From: Verrucomicrobiota bacterium
GTDB lineage: Bacteria; Verrucomicrobiota; Verrucomicrobiia; Opitutales; Opitutaceae
Direction: 5' to 3'
DNA: 64,000 nucleotides
Assembly: GCA_023391285.1 (NCBI GenBank)
Contig: JAEWBF010000133.1
Coordinates: 102,062 to 166,061 of the forward strand
The position numbers and the translations under genes were made by a program. Shown in pieces: positions 25,670 through 35,800 of this stretch. Under the pieces are notes generated by a model that saw only the letters and a list, made by a program, of their open reading frames with translations, ran no database searches and had not been told where the DNA came from. Position 1 is the stretch's first letter; every line of letters begins with the position of its first letter.

Positions 25670-28024
25670 ATGTTTTCCGATTTGCGCTATGTGCTGCGCT
25701 CGCTTGGACGGGCGCGCGGTTTTGCGGCGGTGACGATTTTGACGCTCGGGCTGGGGCTCGGTGCGGCGGCGGCGATCTTCAGTGTCGTCGATCGCGTGCT
25801 GTTTCGGATTCACGAATTTCCGGACGAGCTCGTGTGGGTGGGTGGAAAGACGAAGGAGGGAACGCGCCGTGCGGCTTGGGGAGGCGAGGTCGTGGCGTAT
25901 CGGGAACTCCAGGACGTTTTTTCCGGGGTCGCGTTGGCGAGGCCGCAGCAGTCCAACGTGGTGATCGACGGGGAGCCGGTTGCGGCCATGGCGCTGGCGG
26001 TGTCGTCGGAGATGCTGTCGGTAATCGGCGTGCGGCCGGCGTTGGGGCGCGGGTTCTTGGCGGAGGATGCGCGTGATGGCCGGGCGGTGGTGGTCAGTGA
26101 CGCGTTCTGGCGGGAGCACTTGAAGGGAGCGGAGGATGCGCTGGGCCGCGAAGTCGTGGTAGGAGAAACGGTGTGCACGGTCGTGGGCGTGTTGCGCTCG
26201 AGGCAAGTGATGCCGCCGTTTTTGAATGCGCAGGTTTATCAGGCGGTCGAATTCGGACCGGAGGCCACGCCGGGACAAATATTCTGGACGTTTGCCCGCC
26301 TGCGCGAAGGCGTGTCGCGAGAGCAAGCGGAGCAGGCGATCGGAGCGGCCAAGGTGGAACTGCCGCCGCGGCCGCGTCACTTTCGCGAGGCGAGTAAACC
26401 GGCGCTCGTGACGATGCCGGAGCTGCAGCAGATCATGCGGCCGGAAGTGTATTGGGTATTGGTGGGTGCGGTGGGGTTTCTTTTTGGCATCGCGTGCTTG
26501 AATGCGGCGAACTTGATGCTCGTCCGAATGCTGGGCCGGAAACGTGAGTTGAGCGTGCGGCTGGCGTTGGGTGGCGGGCATGCACGGCTGGTGCGGTTGC
26601 TGGCGATGGAAAGCGTGATGTTGTCGTTGGGGGCGAGCGCCGTGGGTGTGTTGGTGGCAAACTGGATGGTGCCGCTGCTGCTCGCGCTGTCGGATTCGGG
26701 GAGCGATTTTCGGTGGGATCGCTGGACGCTGGATGGACGGGCGCTAGCGGCGTTGATGGCACTGGCAGTGCTGACGAGTCTGCTGGTGACGGTGGCACCG
26801 GGGCTGCGGTTGTGGCGGACGAATGTGCTGGAAGGCTTGAAGGATGGCGCGTGTGCGCTGGGTGAAGGGCGGGGATTGGCGCGGTTGCGGGGCGGGCTGG
26901 TGGCATTACAGACGGCATTCGCGGTGGTGCTGCTGACCGGCGCGGGGTTGATGGTGCGAACGATGGCGCGGCTAGAGAGCGTGCCTCTGGGGTTCGACGA
27001 AGAGAAGTTGATGAAGGTGAGGTTGTCGTTGCCGCCTGGATACGCGGAGGGGAACGAGGAGCGGTTGGCGTTGTTGAGGCGGTTGCAGGAGCATTTTACG
27101 CGACTGCCGGGCGTGTCGGCGGCGGCGTATGGCACGGATAACTTGCTGCCGGGTTATTACGACTCCGAGATTGCGGTGGAGTTGGGGGACGGGACGCAGG
27201 TGCAGCTGAGAGTGGATTATGTGTCGGAGAATTTTCTGGAAACGTCGGGGCTGATGTTGAAGCGAGGGCGAATGCTGCCGGAGCGCGGGGCGGAGGTGAT
27301 GATCAACGAGTCGTTTGCGCGCGTGCGTTTTGGCGAGGCGGATCCCGTCGGGCAGGTGTTGAAACCAATCCATGGGAACGGCGGGTTGTGGACGGTCGTG
27401 GGCGTGGTGAGCGACATGCGCGAGACGTTGCGCGAGGCGCCGGGCTTTCACGTGTATGCGCCGGAGACGTGGTATCCGCCGAATATGGACACGTTTGTCG
27501 TGCGGGTGAGGGGAACGGCGGACGCGACAATGGCGGCAGCGTTGAAGCGGGCGGTGTATGCGTTCGATCCGAAAATCGTGCCGGTGATCGCGGCGCCGCT
27601 AGCGGAGACGCGCGGGTGGCAGACTTATTACGAAAGCTTTGTGTTGTCGGTGCTGCGTGTGCTTTCGGGGATCGCGCTGGTGTTGACGGTGGTGGGCGTG
27701 TTCTCGGTGCTCGTTTATACGGTGGACCGGCGGATGGGAGAGTTCGGCGTGCGGATGGCGCTGGGGGCGACGGGGCGGGATTTGGTCGGACTGGTGATGC
27801 GCCGGGGTGTGATGTTGGTGCTGGTCGGAGTCGTGGTGGGAGTGAGCGGCGCGCTGGGGCTCACGCGGTATTTGCAGAGTCTATTGTTCGAAACGGCGCC
27901 GTATGATCCGGTGGTGTTGAGCGGGGTCTCCGGAATCTTGTTGCTGGCCGCAGTAATGGCCTGCGCGTGGCCGGCGCGACGGGCAGCGAAGGTGGATGTG
28001 GCGGGGTTGTTGCGGCGAGAGTGA
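25670..28024 (+). CDS. ADOP-family (MacB-like) permease
   Basis: 784-residue inner-membrane protein with two FtsX/MacB permease halves. The N-terminus MFSDLRYVLRSLGRARGFAA followed by LGLGLGAAAAIFSVVD is the hallmark of Acidobacterial duplicated orphan permeases (ADOP). A MacB periplasmic-core-like domain follows, then membrane segments near residues 265-285, 320-345 and 360-385, and a second copy of the whole arrangement to the end (GMLVxxxVARRxxxxDVAGLLR-like tail). The ATG at 25670 is chosen over an upstream in-frame start because it begins this motif. Orphan means no ATPase gene is adjacent, as here. The substrate is unknown; related MacB proteins move peptides, macrolides or lipoproteins. 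Confidence 0.85.
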   Translation: MFSDLRYVLRSLGRARGFAAVTILTLGLGLGAAAAIFSVVDRVLFRIHEFPDELVWVGGKTKEGTRRAAWGGEVVAYRELQDVFSGVALARPQQSNVVIDGEPVAAMALAVSSEMLSVIGVRPALGRGFLAEDARDGRAVVVSDAFWREHLKGAEDALGREVVVGETVCTVVGVLRSRQVMPPFLNAQVYQAVEFGPEATPGQIFWTFARLREGVSREQAEQAIGAAKVELPPRPRHFREASKPALVTMPELQQIMRPEVYWVLVGAVGFLFGIACLNAANLMLVRMLGRKRELSVRLALGGGHARLVRLLAMESVMLSLGASAVGVLVANWMVPLLLALSDSGSDFRWDRWTLDGRALAALMALAVLTSLLVTVAPGLRLWRTNVLEGLKDGACALGEGRGLARLRGGLVALQTAFAVVLLTGAGLMVRTMARLESVPLGFDEEKLMKVRLSLPPGYAEGNEERLALLRRLQEHFTRLPGVSAAAYGTDNLLPGYYDSEIAVELGDGTQVQLRVDYVSENFLETSGLMLKRGRMLPERGAEVMINESFARVRFGEADPVGQVLKPIHGNGGLWTVVGVVSDMRETLREAPGFHVYAPETWYPPNMDTFVVRVRGTADATMAAALKRAVYAFDPKIVPVIAAPLAETRGWQTYYESFVLSVLRVLSGIALVLTVVGVFSVLVYTVDRRMGEFGVRMALGATGRDLVGLVMRRGVMLVLVGVVVGVSGALGLTRYLQSLLFETAPYDPVVLSGVSGILLLAAVMACAWPARRAAKVDVAGLLRRE

Positions 28025-28130
28025 AGGATGCCCGCTAAATACGCGAAAGCCGCGAAAAGGAAGGCGGCGGGATGGCCGCAAAGAGGCGCAAGAGGCGCAA
28101 AAACTGGAGGAGCGCGAGCGAGCGCGCGGC
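28025..28130. repeat. Repeats between convergent ADOP and lactonase genes
   Basis: One CCCGCTAAATACGCGAAAG-type copy (about 28030-28060) and one GCCGCAAAGAGGCGC copy (about 28073-28100) fill this short convergent gap. Confidence 0.75.
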
Positions 28131-29246
28131 TTACGGGACGAAGAGGACGCAGACGGGGCGGGGGACGGTGGCGCGGTGGGGAGTGGCGGTGAGGCGACCG
28201 GTGGATGCGTCGACGCGGAAGACGGAGAGGGAGTTCGAATCCTGGTGGGCGCAGACGAGCCAGACGCCGTCGGGGGAGAGGTTGAAGTTGCGCGGGATCG
28301 CGCCGCCGGCGGGGATGTTTTGGACGAAGGTCAGTTCGCCGGTGTCGGGGTTGCGCGCGAAGACCGTGAGGCTGTCGTGGCGGCGGTTAGAGGCGTAGAC
28401 GAAGCGGTCGTTGGGATGAATCCGGATTTCGGAGCAGGATTTCGGGCCGTCGTAGTCGGCGGGGAGCGTGGAGAGGGTTTGAACGGGTGAGAGTGCGCCG
28501 GTGGGGGCGTCGTAGCGGAAAGTGGAGAGCGTGGCGTCGAGTTCGTTGAGAACGTAGAAATGTTTTCCGTCGTGGGAGAACTTGCTGTGGCGCGGGCCGG
28601 CGCCAGGAGGCACGGAGGCGTCGCCGGCTGGATGGCGGGCGATGGTGTCGGCAGACGGATCGAGCGAAAAGGCGAGGATGCGGTCGAGGCCGAGGTCGGC
28701 GACGTAGGCGAAGCGGTTATCGGGCGAAAACGTGACGGAGTGCGCGTGCGGTTTTTCCTGGCGGTCGGTGCGCGGGCCGAGCGGGCCCTCGTGTTGAATC
28801 AGCGAGGTGCGTGGTTGGAGTTGGCCGTCGGGCGCGAGCGGGAAGGCGGCGGTGTAGCCGCGGCCGTAGCTGGCGACCAGAGCGAAGCGGGCATCGCGAT
28901 CGACGGCGAGATGGGCGACGCCGCCGGCGCCGGTGGATTCGGCGTTGAGGCGCGTGAGGGCGCGGGTGGAACGATCGATGTTAAAGGCGGTGACACCGCC
29001 GCCGGTGTCGGACTCGTCGATCGCGTAGAGGATCGGGTGCGTCGGATGGAGATCGAGGAAGGAGGGGTTGCGGGCTTCGGCGGCGAATTCGGGGGTGGAG
29101 AGTTCGCCGGTCGTAGCGTTGAGATGGATACGGTAGATGCCCTTGCTTTCGGTGTTCGTGTAAGTGCCGAGATAGATGAGGTGATCGGCGGCGGAGGCGA
29201 TCAGGGGAAGGGCGATCGCGAGGAGGGCGGTGGCTGGGGGGCGCAT
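28131..29246 (-). CDS. Exported lactonase, seven-bladed beta-propeller (6-phosphogluconolactonase type)
   Basis: 371-residue protein of the YbhE/Pgl lactonase family, which hydrolyses sugar lactones. The ATG at 29246 is preferred since it starts a signal peptide (MRPPATALLAIALPLIASA). Family motifs are clear: YLGTYTN near the mature N-terminus, LDLHPTHPILYAI, HAHSVTFSPDNRFAYVADLG, PRHSKFSHDGKHFYVLNEL and NFNLSPDGVWLVCAHQDSNS. Secretion to the periplasm argues for non-phosphorylated sugar lactones rather than the pentose phosphate intermediate. It lies 66 bases downstream of a secreted TIM-barrel isomerase gene on the same strand, and close to two sugar-type dehydrogenases. Confidence 0.85.
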   Translation of the reverse strand: MRPPATALLAIALPLIASAADHLIYLGTYTNTESKGIYRIHLNATTGELSTPEFAAEARNPSFLDLHPTHPILYAIDESDTGGGVTAFNIDRSTRALTRLNAESTGAGGVAHLAVDRDARFALVASYGRGYTAAFPLAPDGQLQPRTSLIQHEGPLGPRTDRQEKPHAHSVTFSPDNRFAYVADLGLDRILAFSLDPSADTIARHPAGDASVPPGAGPRHSKFSHDGKHFYVLNELDATLSTFRYDAPTGALSPVQTLSTLPADYDGPKSCSEIRIHPNDRFVYASNRRHDSLTVFARNPDTGELTFVQNIPAGGAIPRNFNLSPDGVWLVCAHQDSNSLSVFRVDASTGRLTATPHRATVPRPVCVLFVP

Positions 29247-29312
29247 GGGACGGGGTGAAAGCGAAACGAGAGGAAAGCGCGGTGGGGGCACCGCGCCTCC
29301 ATCAGAACGGGG

Positions 29313-30119
29313 TTAGTTGAAGTGTTTTTCGAAGAAGGCCTTCGCGCGGGTGACGAACTCGGTGGGGTCTTTGGCGAATTCGGCGCTGTCGGTTTCGATG
29401 GCGAGGACGCCGGACCAGTTGGTTTCCTTGATGGCGGCGAAGAGGCCGGCGTAGTTGGAATTGCCCCAGCCGATGTGCGTATCCGTGGGACGGTTACGGT
29501 CGTCGCGGAGGTCGAGGCGTTTGTCCTTGAGGTGCATGTCGAACACGCGGTCGCCGTAGTTGCGGAAGACGACTTCGGCGTCGAATTCGGCGGCGGTGAC
29601 CCAACCGATGTCCATGCAAACGCCGATACGCGGATCGCGGGTGGCGAGGACCTGTTTAACGACGGCGGGGTTGCCGTAGGTCGTGCCGGTGCCGTGATTG
29701 TGGATGGCGAGCTTGATGTCGTATTCCTTCACGAGTTCCTCGAGGACGTCCCACTGCGCGGGTTCACCGGGTTCGACGACGATGACTTTCATGTCGAAGA
29801 GCTTCGCGAGTTCGAAGAGGGCGCGGTTTTCCTCCTTGTTCATCGTGGTGCCGGCGACGCCGATGGAGTAGGCGGTGAGGCCGTTTTGTTTGAGGAGGTC
29901 GCGCTTGCGGAGGTTTTCTTCGCGCGAGGCTTTCGGGTCGAGATGCTTGCCGTAGAGCTCGAGTTGCGTGATGCCGTGTTTTTTGGCGAAGGCGACGAGC
30001 TGGTCGAAATCCATGTTGCGGCAAGTCCAAGACTGGAGGCCGAGCTGGGGTTTGGCGTGCGCGAGGGTGACGGCGAGCGCGATGAGGGGGAGGAGGGTGA
30101 GGAGGCGGAGCAGTTTCAT
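29313..30119 (-). CDS. Exported sugar phosphate isomerase/epimerase-like TIM-barrel protein
   Basis: 268 residues of the xylose-isomerase-like TIM-barrel superfamily. A signal peptide (MKLLRLLTLLPLIALAVTLA) fixes the start at 30119. Metal-binding-type positions are visible in VIVVEPGEPAQWD, LAIHNHGTGT, GVCMDIGWVT, VFDMHLKD and LAIETDSAEF. This pattern is common to many secreted Verrucomicrobia/Planctomycetes proteins whose substrates are not known. It probably acts on a sugar or inositol-like compound in the periplasm. It is upstream of, and likely co-transcribed with, the lactonase. Confidence 0.82.
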   Translation of the reverse strand: MKLLRLLTLLPLIALAVTLAHAKPQLGLQSWTCRNMDFDQLVAFAKKHGITQLELYGKHLDPKASREENLRKRDLLKQNGLTAYSIGVAGTTMNKEENRALFELAKLFDMKVIVVEPGEPAQWDVLEELVKEYDIKLAIHNHGTGTTYGNPAVVKQVLATRDPRIGVCMDIGWVTAAEFDAEVVFRNYGDRVFDMHLKDKRLDLRDDRNRPTDTHIGWGNSNYAGLFAAIKETNWSGVLAIETDSAEFAKDPTEFVTRAKAFFEKHFN

Positions 30120-30408
30120 GAGAGAGTGGAGAGAACTAGAGGAGGGATGATGTTGAACCACGAATGGACACGAATGAACACGAATCAGGATGCGGAAGGA
30201 TGCGGGTGGAATTTAGGTTGCCCGCTAAACACGCGAAAGGGGCGAAAGAAAGGGGTCAGAGCTGAACTTCGAATTTTGAACTTCGAACTCTGAGCTTTGA
30301 ACTTTGAATCGAGCGCGAAGGCGGGTGAACCACGAATGGACACGAAGGGGCACGAATGACAGGGAGCTGAAGTGGATCACGGATGGACGCGGAGAGACAC
30401 GGATGGAT
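30120..30408. repeat. Intergenic repeat cluster upstream of the isomerase gene
   Basis: Contains ACCACGAATGGACACGAATG-type copies (about 30157-30188 and 30327-30358), a CGCGGATG-like copy (about 30373-30402), a CCCGCTAAACACGCGAAAG copy (about 30220-30248) and a 7-bp-period GAACTTT tract (about 30260-30310). No gene. Confidence 0.8.
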
Positions 30409-31212
30409 TCAGGGCTTTTTCGGGAGGGCGCGGGTGTCGTTGACGGTGATGCCGCCGTCGACGAGGAGGGTTTGGCCGGTGACGTAGGCGCTGGCATCGC
30501 TGGAGAGAAAGAGGAGGGCGCCGTCGAGATCGCCGGTGCGGCCAGGACGGCGGAGCGGGATTTTGTCGGTGAGATAGGAGACCCACGCGGCGTCTTCATA
30601 CATGACGGCGTTTTGGGCGGTTTTGAACCAGCCGGGGGCGAGGCAGTTCACGGTGATGCCGTGCGGGCCCCAGTCGGCGGCGAGACTCATGGTGAGTTGG
30701 CGGACGCCGCCGCGGCTGGCGCCGTAGGGAGCGAGACCGGCGTAGCCGGCGACGGACGTGACGGAGCCGATGTTGACGATGCGGCCGGCGGTTTGGCGGG
30801 CGATCATCTGGCGGGCGACGGCTTGGGCGACGAAGAAGACGCCGCGGAGGTTTGTATCCAAAATCGTATTCCAATCCTCCCAGGTGACCTCGAGGGCGGG
30901 TTTGCGGATGTTGCAGCCGGCGTTGTTGATGAGGATGTCGAGCGCGCCGAAGTCGCGGTCGATGGTTTCGATCGCGGTCGTAATGCTGGATTCGGAGCGG
31001 ACGTCGAGGGCGACGGGAAAGCAGCGGCGGCCGAGTTGTTCGATGGCGGCGCGGGTGTCGGCGAGCGCATCGATGCTGCGGCTGGTGATGGCGACGTCGG
31101 CGCCGGCGCGAACGAGCGTGAGGGCGAACTCGCGTCCGAGTCCGCGGCTGGCGCCGGTGACGAGCGCGCGTTTGCCGGTGAGGTTGAAGAGATCGGAGGC
31201 GGAGGCGCTCAT
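30409..31212 (-). CDS. SDR-family oxidoreductase, gluconate 5-dehydrogenase-like, with YxxxR active site
   Basis: 267-residue short-chain dehydrogenase, cytoplasmic, NAD(P)-dependent. The nucleotide motif TGASRGLG is at 19-26, the NNAG structural motif at 96-99, and the catalytic Ser150 and Tyr163 are in place. The position that is normally the catalytic lysine of YxxxK is Arg167 (YGASR, codon CGC), which is unusual. The N-terminus (SDLFNLTGKRALVTG) and overall layout resemble IdnO/gluconate 5-dehydrogenases. The start ATG at 31212 overlaps the stop of the upstream zinc dehydrogenase by 4 bases, so the two are translationally coupled and probably act on the same sugar acid pathway. Confidence 0.85.
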   Translation of the reverse strand: MSASASDLFNLTGKRALVTGASRGLGREFALTLVRAGADVAITSRSIDALADTRAAIEQLGRRCFPVALDVRSESSITTAIETIDRDFGALDILINNAGCNIRKPALEVTWEDWNTILDTNLRGVFFVAQAVARQMIARQTAGRIVNIGSVTSVAGYAGLAPYGASRGGVRQLTMSLAADWGPHGITVNCLAPGWFKTAQNAVMYEDAAWVSYLTDKIPLRRPGRTGDLDGALLFLSSDASAYVTGQTLLVDGGITVNDTRALPKKP

Positions 31213-32243
31213 GGTTGGAGAATGACTTTCATGTATTGGCCGCCGTCGGGAGCGCTGAGCCGTTGGAACCAGGCGGCGCCTTCTTCGAGCGAAGCGCGGG
31301 CGGCGATCAGCGGCGCGACGTCGATGATGCGGTCGGCGATGAGATCGATGCAGAGTGGGTATTCGCCGGCGGAGCCGCAGGTGCCGTGAAGCGTGAGCTC
31401 GCGGGTGACGACGCTTTGGAGCGGGAAGTCGATTTTGGCGGAAAGATTGCCGACGAGAACGACGTGGCCGCCGCGGCGGACGAGTTGGATGGCGAGCTGG
31501 GTGGTCGGCGTGATGCCGACGACTTCGAAAGTGGCGTCGGCGCCGTGGTTGTTCGTGAGGCGGCCGATTTCGGCGGGGACGTCGTCGGTGCGGGAGTTGA
31601 ACGTGTGGGTGGCGCCGAGGGTGCGGGCGAGGTCGAGGCGGGCGTTTTCGAGGTCGACGGCGACGATGGTTTTGGCGCCGGCCCAGCGGAGGGCTTGAAC
31701 GACGAGAAGGCCGATCATGCCGGCGCCGACGACGACGGCGGTGTCGGGGCGGTGAGCGGCGAGTCGGCCGACGGCATGGATCGCGATCGAGACGGGCTCG
31801 ATCATTGCGGCGTGTTCGAAGGAGAGCTCGGGCGGGATCGCGTGGACGATGCGCTCGGGGACCGCGAGGAATTCGGCGAAGGCGCCGTGTTGTTTGTATT
31901 CGGAAGGTGATACGCCGACGACGCGGCGGTGCGCGCAGAGATTGATGCGGCCGGCGCGGCAGTCTTCGCATTCGCCGCAGTAGATGGTGGAGTCGAACGT
32001 GACGCGGTCGCCGGGTTTGAAGCGCGAGGCGTTGCGGCCGGTGGCGGCGATTTCGCCGGCGGCTTCGTGGCCCATGATGAGCGGCGGGTTGCGGCGGCCG
32101 CTGGAGCCGTCCCAACCGTGAATATCGCTCCCGCAGATGCCGCAGGCGCGAATCCGGATGAGGACTTCGTCGTCGGCGGGAGTGGGGGTGGGGAAGTCTT
32201 GAAGTTCGAGCGTGGACGGGGCAGTGAGGACGAGGGCTTTCAT
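31209..32243 (-). CDS. Zinc-dependent medium-chain dehydrogenase (sorbitol/idonate dehydrogenase-like)
   Basis: 344-residue MDR-family polyol or sugar-acid dehydrogenase. Catalytic zinc ligands are in ACGICGSDIHG (Cys37) and MGHE (His59, Glu60). The structural zinc Cys set is C89, C92, C95 and C103 (YCGECEDCRAGRINLC). The NAD-binding motif is VVVGAGMIGLL. The start at 32243 gives the canonical N-terminus MKALVLTAPSTLELQ. It is first in a two-gene unit with the SDR, the classic IdnD/IdnO type of pair, pointing to oxidation or interconversion of a sugar acid or polyol; the exact substrate cannot be read from sequence. Confidence 0.87.
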   Translation of the reverse strand: MKALVLTAPSTLELQDFPTPTPADDEVLIRIRACGICGSDIHGWDGSSGRRNPPLIMGHEAAGEIAATGRNASRFKPGDRVTFDSTIYCGECEDCRAGRINLCAHRRVVGVSPSEYKQHGAFAEFLAVPERIVHAIPPELSFEHAAMIEPVSIAIHAVGRLAAHRPDTAVVVGAGMIGLLVVQALRWAGAKTIVAVDLENARLDLARTLGATHTFNSRTDDVPAEIGRLTNNHGADATFEVVGITPTTQLAIQLVRRGGHVVLVGNLSAKIDFPLQSVVTRELTLHGTCGSAGEYPLCIDLIADRIIDVAPLIAARASLEEGAAWFQRLSAPDGGQYMKVILQP

Positions 32244-32816
32244 GCGGGGGGGGTGACCGCAAAGGGTGGGCGGGAAGAGGCGCGGGGCAAGGGTGAGAGG
32301 CGGTCGACTCGTTGACGGCGGAGGGGAGATCGGGATTAACCGCAAAGAGCGCAGACGACGGGAAGGGGGAGGAATGAGGATTTTGGATTCTCGATTTTCG
32401 AATTTCGATTTCTGAGGGCGGTGCTTGGAACGCGCGAGGGCGAGGGAACCACAGAGGCACGAAGGCACAGAGAAGTGGAGACGATGGGGATTAACCGCAA
32501 AGAACGCAGAGGGCGCAGAGGAAAAAGGGATTTTTGAATTGTCAGGCTTCTCGCTTCGCTCGGAACGCTTTTTGGATTTTGGGGATGGCCGCAAAGAGGC
32601 GCAGGAGGCGCAAAAAAGGATCGGGGGATACGCGTTCGTGGCGGCGCTGAAGGGGCGATCGTGCGCTCTCCGATTTAATTTTTTGGGCGGGTGAACCACA
32701 GAGGGACGGAGGCACGGAGAGATCCCAGAGCTTTTTCTCTGGGCCTCTGCGTCTCTGTGGTTCGAATCGTTTTTTCCAGCCGCAGAGTGAGTGGCTACCG
32801 TCCCATCAAACCTGCT
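32244..32816. repeat. 573-base repeat-filled gap between the dehydrogenase and mdtC genes
   Basis: No gene. Holds TTAACCGCAAAGAACGCAGA-type copies (about 32338 and 32492), ACCACAGAGGCACGAAGGCA (about 32450), GCCGCAAAGAGGCGCAGGAG (about 32587) and an inverted pair of the ACCACAGAGG type at 32693-32763. Several repeat families lie side by side. Confidence 0.8.
32693..32763. repeat. Hairpin made of two opposed intergenic repeats
   Basis: GAACCACAGAG at the left end pairs perfectly with CTCTGTGGTTC at the right end, and the inner CCCAGAG / CTCTGGG closes around a CTTTTT loop. The result is a 71-base imperfect stem-loop downstream of mdtC that could act as a bidirectional terminator. Confidence 0.7.
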
Positions 32817-35800
32817 TCAGGAGGCGGGTTGCTCGCGAAGGGATGCGGGGCGGCGACGGGAGAAGGTGGAGCGGAGGCGGAGGCGGGCGCGGTCGAGCCA
32901 GAGGTAAACGACCGGGACCGTGTAAAGCGTGAGGAGCTGGCTGACGAAGAGGCCGCCGACGATGGCGAGGCCGAGCGGGCGGCGCATTTCGACGCCTTCG
33001 CCGGTGGCGAGGACGAGCGGAAGCGCGCCGAGGAGCGCGGCGATGTTCGTCATCAGGATCGGCCGCAGGCGGAGGAGCGCGGCTTCGTAGATCGCCTCGC
33101 GCGGCGAGCGTCCGTCGGCGCGTTCGGTGGCGAGGGCGAAGTCGATCATGAGTATCGCATTTTTCATTACGATGCCGATGAGGAGAAACAGGCCGAGCAG
33201 CGCGATGAGGGTGAACTCGGTGTCGGTGAGCCGGAGCGCGAGGAGCGCGCCGAGTCCGGCGGAGGGGAGCGTTGAAAGGATCGTGAGTGGGTGGACGGTG
33301 CTTTCGTAAAGGATGCCGAGGACGAGATAGACGGCAACGAGGACGCCGAGGATGAGCAGCGGTTGTTTTTGCAGGCTTTGTTGAAATGTCTGTGCGGTGC
33401 CGCCGAGCGTGCCCTGGATTTGAGTGGGCAACATGATTTCGGCCATGGCGGTATCGATGGCGGCGAGCGCTTGTTCGAGCGAAACGCCGGGGGCGAGGGA
33501 GAAGCCGACGTTTTCGGAGGCGAACTGGCTGCGGTGGTTCACGCGGTCGTTGACGAGAGAAAATTCATAACGCGTGAAGGCGGAAAGCGGGATGCGTTTG
33601 CCGTCGCGGGCGATCACCTGAACCTGGTCGAGGACCACGGGATCTTGCGTGTATTCCGGTGTGAGCTCCATCACGACGCGGTATTGGTTCAGCGGATTGT
33701 AGATCGTGGAGATTTGGCGCTGGCTGAAGGAGTTGTTCAGCACCTGCGTGATCATCTGCATGTCGACGCCGAGGCGGCGCGCGGCTTCGCGATCGATGGT
33801 GAGCGTGACCTGTTTGGCGCCTTCGTCGGACGGACCGTCGACATCGGTGAGTTCGGGGAGCGTCTGGAGCTTGGTCGCGACCCTCGGCGCCCATTGGCGG
33901 AGGAGATGGAGGTCGTCGGAGAGCAGCGTGAAATCGTAGGAGCCGGAGTTTCCGGCGCGCGGCATTTGGATGTCCTGCGAGACGCTGAGCCAGAGATTGC
34001 CGCCGGCGACGGGTGGGAGGCTGCGGCGGATGCGGTTGACGACTTCGGTGGCGGAAACGCCGCGTTCGCTGAGCGGTTTCAGGCGGATCATCATCCACGC
34101 GTTGCTGAGGCCGCCGCCGCCGCCGCTCATGCCGGCGACATCGGCGATGGCGGGATCTTGCAGGAGGATCTGGCGGTAGGCCTCGATCTTCGGCTGCATG
34201 ATTTGGAAAGAAAAACCATCGTCACCGCGGACCCAGCCGTTGAGCTGACCGGTGTCCTGTTCGGGGAGGAAGCCTTTCGGGATGGTGACATACATCGCGA
34301 CGTTGAGCGCGATGGTCCCGAGGAAGATGAGCAGCATCAGCGTCGGGTGGCGGAGGGTCCACGCGAGCGAACGCGAGTAGATGTTGCGGACGGCGTTGAA
34401 GGAACGCTCACTGAGATTGCGAAGGCCGTAGCGGGGATAGGGGAGGGCGTCGGACGGATGCCTCGGTGAGGCGTCCCTACCTCTCAGCCAGCGGGAGCAG
34501 AGGCTGGGCGTGAGGGTGAGGGAGACGGCGAGCGAGACGAGCATCGCGGCGGCGAGTGTGATGGAGAACTCGCGGAAGAGCCGTTCGACGAGACCGCCCA
34601 TGAAGAGAATCGAAATGAAGACGGTGACGAGGGAGAGGTTCATCGCGAGGAGCGTGAACCCGACTTCGCCGGCGCCGCGAAGAGAGGCGCGCAGGGGGGA
34701 GAGGCCGTTTTCGATGTGACGGGAAATGTTTTCGAGGACGACGATGGCGTCGTCGACCACGAGGCCCGCGGCGACGATAAGCGCCATGAGCGAGAGATTG
34801 TTTAGCGAGAACCCGTAGAGATACATGATCGCGAACGAGCCGATGAGCGAAACGGGGATCGCGAGTGAAGGGATGAGCGCGGCGCGGGCGCTGCCGAGGA
34901 AGAGCAGGACAACGAGCATCACGAGCCCGGCGGCGAGAATCAGCGTGAAACGCGCTTCGTGGAGCGTGGCGCGGATGCCCGGCGAGCGGTCCATGATGAC
35001 ATCGAGGTTGGCGTCGCCGGGCAGAAGCGCGCGGAGGCCGGGGAGCTGTTCCTTGATGTTGTCGATCGTCGCGACGATGTTGGCGCCCGGCTGGCGCAGG
35101 ACCATGAGGAGGACGGCGGGGCGATGATTGTGGAAGCCGCTCGCGTAGCGGTTTTCGACGGAGTCGGTGACGGTCGCGACGTCGCCGAGCCGGACGGGCG
35201 CGCCGTCTTTGTAGCGGATGATGAGCGGGCGGTATTCGGCGGCGCGGCGGAGCTGGTCGCTGGTCTGGACCTGCCAGTGGCGTTCGCCGGTTTCGATCAT
35301 GCCGCGAGGCCGCAGCGAGTTGGTTTCGGTGATGGCGCGGCGGACCTCGTCGAGCGCGATGCCGTGATGCGCGAGGGCGTTGGGATTGAGTTGAATGCGA
35401 ACGGCGGGGAGCGAACTGCCCCAGACCTGGACCTCGCCGACGCCGGCGACTTGAGAAAGTTTTTGGGCGAGGATCGTGGAGGCCGTGTCGTAAAGATCGC
35501 CGGGAGCGAGGTTGGGCGAGCTGAGGGCGAGGCCGAGGATGGGAGCCTGCGACGGGTTGATTTTGCGATAGCTCGGATTGCGCGGCATGCCGGACGGGAG
35601 TTGTCCGCGCGCGGCGTTGAGCGCGGCTTGGACATCGCGCGCGGCGTCGTCGATGTCGCGGTCGAAATCGAATTCGAGCGTGATATTCGAGGAGCCCTGG
35701 CTGCTGTTGGAGCGGATGCCGGTGATGCCGGCGATGCTGCCGAGCGCGCGTTCGAGCGGGGTGGCGACGCTCGACGCCATCGTTTCGGGGCTGGCGCCGG

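Noticed and set aside
31213..32460. Extension of the SDR reading frame upstream to 32460
   Set aside because: The upstream part is out-of-frame translation of the zinc dehydrogenase and is Arg/Pro/His-rich; the true SDR starts at 31212 with a 4-base overlap.
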